From: SIG440 sp045587485
Lineage (GTDB): Bacteria > Bacillota > Clostridia > Monoglobales > Monoglobaceae
Reading direction: 5' to 3'
Assembly (NCBI GenBank): GCA_045587485.1
Contig: JAZNCI010000014.1
Span: 1-16,912, forward strand
DNA length: 16,912 bases
How positions within the stretch are numbered: the stretch's first letter is position 1; the number at the start of each line of letters is the position of its first letter. Of this stretch, positions 14,755-16,912 are shown one piece after another. Below the pieces are notes generated by a model. The model worked only from the letters and a program-made list of their open reading frames with translations, was not told the DNA's origin and ran no database searches. The translations under genes and the position numbers were made by a program.

Positions 14755-15441
14755 CTACAACTTTTGAAAAAAAGATTTCATAACCTTCACTATATTTTCA
14801 GCGGCGGCTTTCACAAATTCGGAATAAGACAAGTGTGAGTTGCCGTCAGCGTTATCTGAGATGGAACGGAGAATACAAAATGGTATCTGGTTTTTATAAG
14901 CAACGTGGCCTATAGATGCCGCCTCCATCTCACAAGCATATGCATTAAAGGTGTCAATCAGGTAACTCTTTTTCTCGGCACTGTTTATGAACTGGTCGCC
15001 GGATACAATCTTCCCTGAAAGGGTGTGTATGCCACATTCGTCGGATGCTTCAAACAATATGTCTGAGATTTTTTTATCGCAGGGAATATCCACCATATTT
15101 ATTCCGGAAATAAAGCCCACAGGGTCGCCAAGGGGAGAGGTATCCATATCATGCTGAATTACCGCACTTGCTATCACAACATCGCAAATGTTCAGGGATT
15201 TTTCAAGACCACCCGCCACACCACTATTAATGATAAAGTCAGGCGAGTATTTCAGGCACATTGTCTGTGTGCATATTGCGGCGTTAACCTTACCTACGCC
15301 GCTTACAGCGATAACAACATCCTTTCCCCACAGCTTGCCGTTGACAAACTCTGTTCCGCTTATTGTTTCTGTTTGTTTATCGGTCATCAGCTCCTTAAAA
15401 CTGTTGACCTCAACATCCATCGCGCCAATTATTCCTATCAT
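14755..15441 (-). CDS. mtnN: 5'-methylthioadenosine/S-adenosylhomocysteine nucleosidase
   Basis: This 228-aa cytoplasmic enzyme hydrolyses MTA and SAH to adenine plus the thioribose moiety, in methionine salvage and the activated-methyl cycle. The sequence opens MIGIIGAMDVEV with Glu11 (E. coli Glu12). It has SGVAGGL at 73-79, the nucleoside-binding EMEAAS with Glu173 (E. coli Glu174), and RSISDNAD with the catalytic Asp196 (E. coli Asp197). Length matches the family. AAAAAGGAG lies 10 bases before the ATG on the minus strand, and a good promoter overlaps the end of the preceding dacF-like gene. It is an ordinary housekeeping gene. Confidence 0.95.
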   Translation of the reverse strand: MIGIIGAMDVEVNSFKELMTDKQTETISGTEFVNGKLWGKDVVIAVSGVGKVNAAICTQTMCLKYSPDFIINSGVAGGLEKSLNICDVVIASAVIQHDMDTSPLGDPVGFISGINMVDIPCDKKISDILFEASDECGIHTLSGKIVSGDQFINSAEKKSYLIDTFNAYACEMEAASIGHVAYKNQIPFCILRSISDNADGNSHLSYSEFVKAAAENIVKVMKSFFQKL

Positions 15442-15477
15442 TTGTATATACTCCTTTTTGGAAAAATAACATAATTT

Positions 15478-15506
15478 ATTCTACATTATTATAAAGGAAA
15501 TGTCAA
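15478..15506 (-). promoter_or_regulatory. sigma-A promoter of mtnN
   Basis: Read on the minus strand: consensus TTGACA (15506-15501), a 17-bp spacer and TAGAAT (15483-15478). The -35 box contains the TGA stop of the upstream dacF-like gene (15505-15503), so gene end and promoter overlap. This gives mtnN transcription that is independent of dacF. Confidence 0.7.
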
Positions 15507-16684
15507 TCAGCTTTCATACATAGCCAAAATTTCATTACTTTGCCAAACATTGTACTAATATTCATTCGTTCAATACTTTCTGTCGCAATGATATCACAAA
15601 TGGCAACTGTTTCATCCCCTATTTTCATTGTTGTCTGACCTAATTTCTGATTTTTTTCAATTGGCGCTTTTACAGGCTCGTCAAAAGTGGTTTGAATTTC
15701 AATTTTATCCTGATTACCTTTTTTTACAATAAAATTGCATTTTGGGTCGGCGGCTATTGCGACGGTTTCCGATTTGCCGCCTGTGACATTCAGAGGATTC
15801 AGTGTGCCAATTTTTTCTGCTGCCTTTACTACCGAGTAATTTGCAAAGCCATAATCAAGTAGCCGTGTCGCACTTGAAAAGCGGTCAGCTGTGGTGGGAG
15901 CAGCAAGAATAACTGCCACAAGCTGCATTTCGTCACGCTTTGCTGATGCAGAAAGACAGTATTTGGCAATGGAGGTAGAGCCGGTCTTAATTCCGTTCGC
16001 TCCGTTATAGAATCGAATGAGCTTATTTGTGTTTGAAAGTCCGAATTCGCCGTCGCGCAGAGTATCCATCCAGATCGTACTGTAATCGGTAAATTTGGGA
16101 TGCTTGAGCAACTGGCACGAAATTACTGCAATATCACGGGCTGTGCTGTAATGCTCGGCGGTTTCGTCAAGACCATTACAGTTTATAAAATGGGTGTTGC
16201 TGCAGCCCAGTTCTTTTGCCCGATTGTTCATCATTTCGACAAAAGCAGACTCAGTTCCAGCAATATGCTCCGACATAGCAACGGCGGCATCGTTGCCAGA
16301 TGCTATTACAATGGCTTTAAGCATATCCTCAACAGTCATCTGTTCTCCAACCTCCAAAAAGACCTGTGAACCACCCATTGATGCTGCATATTCACTTGTA
16401 GTGACCATGTCGCTAAGTGCGATTTTGCCCATATCAAGAGCTTCCATTATTAATAGCATTGTCATTGTTTTTGTAACGCTGGCAATAGGCAGTTTTTCGT
16501 CGGCGTTCAGCTCGTACAATACCTGACCAGATGATTCTTCCATCAATATTGCAGAGGGAGCATTTACGATCTGTGCCTCAACATCGGCGTTTACCTGACT
16601 GACAATTTCGGCAGATACAGGCGCAAAAGGAAGAATGCTTAGGCACATAAAAATGCATAAAAAACGTTTTATAAGAAACTTCAT
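15503..16684 (-). CDS. dacF: serine-type D-Ala-D-Ala carboxypeptidase (DacF-like, peptidase S11)
   Basis: This 393-aa penicillin-binding protein would trim the terminal D-Ala from peptidoglycan pentapeptides outside the membrane. Residues 1-25 form a signal peptide (FLIKRFLCIFMCLSILPFA, then PVSAE). The acyl-enzyme motif is SVTK (Ser69, Lys72), SGN is at 129-131 and KTG is at 233-235. After about residue 290 a beta domain follows, as in the PBP5-type C-terminal domain. It ends with GKVMKFWLCMKAD, where an amphipathic or short membrane-associated tail is usual. GAAAGG lies upstream of the ATG on the minus strand at a workable distance. The gene is complete; the exact dac letter is by similarity only. 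Confidence 0.92.
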   Translation of the reverse strand: MKFLIKRFLCIFMCLSILPFAPVSAEIVSQVNADVEAQIVNAPSAILMEESSGQVLYELNADEKLPIASVTKTMTMLLIMEALDMGKIALSDMVTTSEYAASMGGSQVFLEVGEQMTVEDMLKAIVIASGNDAAVAMSEHIAGTESAFVEMMNNRAKELGCSNTHFINCNGLDETAEHYSTARDIAVISCQLLKHPKFTDYSTIWMDTLRDGEFGLSNTNKLIRFYNGANGIKTGSTSIAKYCLSASAKRDEMQLVAVILAAPTTADRFSSATRLLDYGFANYSVVKAAEKIGTLNPLNVTGGKSETVAIAADPKCNFIVKKGNQDKIEIQTTFDEPVKAPIEKNQKLGQTTMKIGDETVAICDIIATESIERMNISTMFGKVMKFWLCMKAD

Positions 16685-16780
16685 ATCTTCAAACCTTTCA
16701 TTAATGTTATATGGTGAATAAATATGAAGTTATTGATAACAATATTACACAAAAAAATTTAATAAAAGCAAGAAAAGGTA

Positions 16781-16809
16781 TTGACAAAGGGAAAAAAGTG
16801 TGTTAATAT
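16781..16809 (+). promoter_or_regulatory. strong promoter P1 pointing out of the window
   Basis: Consensus TTGACA (16781-16786), a 17-bp spacer and TAATAT (16804-16809). It is divergent from dacF. A short stem CCGA / TCGG (16822-16825 and 16836-16839) lies in its leader, before the second promoter. No gene begins between here and the window end. Confidence 0.7.
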
Positions 16810-16872
16810 AGACGAGTTGTGCCGAGCGAAGGAAGTCGGGTGAAAATAAAATAAAAAAGTTTTAAAAAAGAC

Positions 16873-16902
16873 TTGACAAAAGGTAGCAAGGTGTGATATA
16901 TT
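16873..16902 (+). promoter_or_regulatory. strong promoter P2 pointing out of the window
   Basis: Consensus TTGACA (16873-16878), an 18-bp spacer and TATATT (16897-16902), preceded by an A-rich stretch (16841-16870) that could act as an UP element. The two -35 boxes are 92 bp apart. Tandem strong promoters at this spacing in Firmicutes are typical of rRNA operons, so a 16S gene may lie just beyond the window. Confidence 0.65.
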
Positions 16903-16912
16903 AGATAGGCTC

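Noticed and set aside
1..16912. CRISPR arrays, tRNA genes and recognisable classes of riboswitch
   Set aside because: No regularly spaced direct repeats, no cloverleaf-like segments and no conserved riboswitch core were seen on either strand.

Overview
The window looks like a chromosome segment from an uncultured, probably gut-associated member of the Clostridia (Firmicutes). The supporting signs are moderate-to-low G+C, strong AGGAGG-type ribosome binding sites, TTGACA/TATAAT-type promoters, Gram-positive proteins (LplB/YtcP-type permeases, a class-A D,D-carboxypeptidase of the DacF type, very large secreted Ig-domain proteins) and G+C-rich hairpin repeats of a kind common in Oscillospiraceae-like genomes. 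The genus cannot be fixed from the sequence.

Layout. Positions 1-275 hold the 3' end of a secreted protein with an F5/8 type C (discoidin) domain. Two very large exported multi-domain beta-sandwich proteins follow (1011 and 949 aa). They share three modules in different order and are separated by a 620-bp gap that is almost filled by a non-coding element with nested inverted ends (3343-3899). After a second repeat-rich gap come two sugar ABC permeases (7074-8901) without a binding protein or ATPase. Next, behind its own promoter, is an operon of kduI, here fused to an N-terminal galactose-binding-like domain, and kduD (9232-11708), closed by a clear terminator. Then come an EamA/DMT transporter (11844-12713), 5-formyltetrahydrofolate cyclo-ligase (12837-13403) and a GH88 unsaturated glucuronyl hydrolase (13480-14610), which ends at a strong terminator. 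On the minus strand are mtnN (14755-15441) and a dacF-like D-Ala-D-Ala carboxypeptidase (15503-16684). The right edge carries two rrn-like promoters about 92 bp apart, pointing out of the window.

How the genes fit together. The metabolic theme is uptake and catabolism of oligosaccharides made by polysaccharide lyases. The permeases would import short unsaturated oligosaccharides. Cytoplasmic GH88 would release the 4,5-unsaturated uronate, which opens to 4-deoxy-5-ketouronate. KduI would isomerise this to 2,5-diketo-3-deoxygluconate, and KduD would reduce it to 2-keto-3-deoxygluconate (KDG). The lyase, binding protein, ATPase, KDG kinase and aldolase are not in the window. GH88 rather than GH105 favours glucuronate-containing polymers (glycosaminoglycan-like), but KduI/KduD serve pectin as well, so the substrate stays open. 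The large surface proteins are probably extracellular glycan-binding partners, though no catalytic domain is recognisable in them.

The most interesting points are the kduI fusion, which has a strong in-frame ribosome binding site and ATG exactly where a normal kduI would begin, and the family of hairpin repeats and nested inverted repeats around the 949-aa gene.
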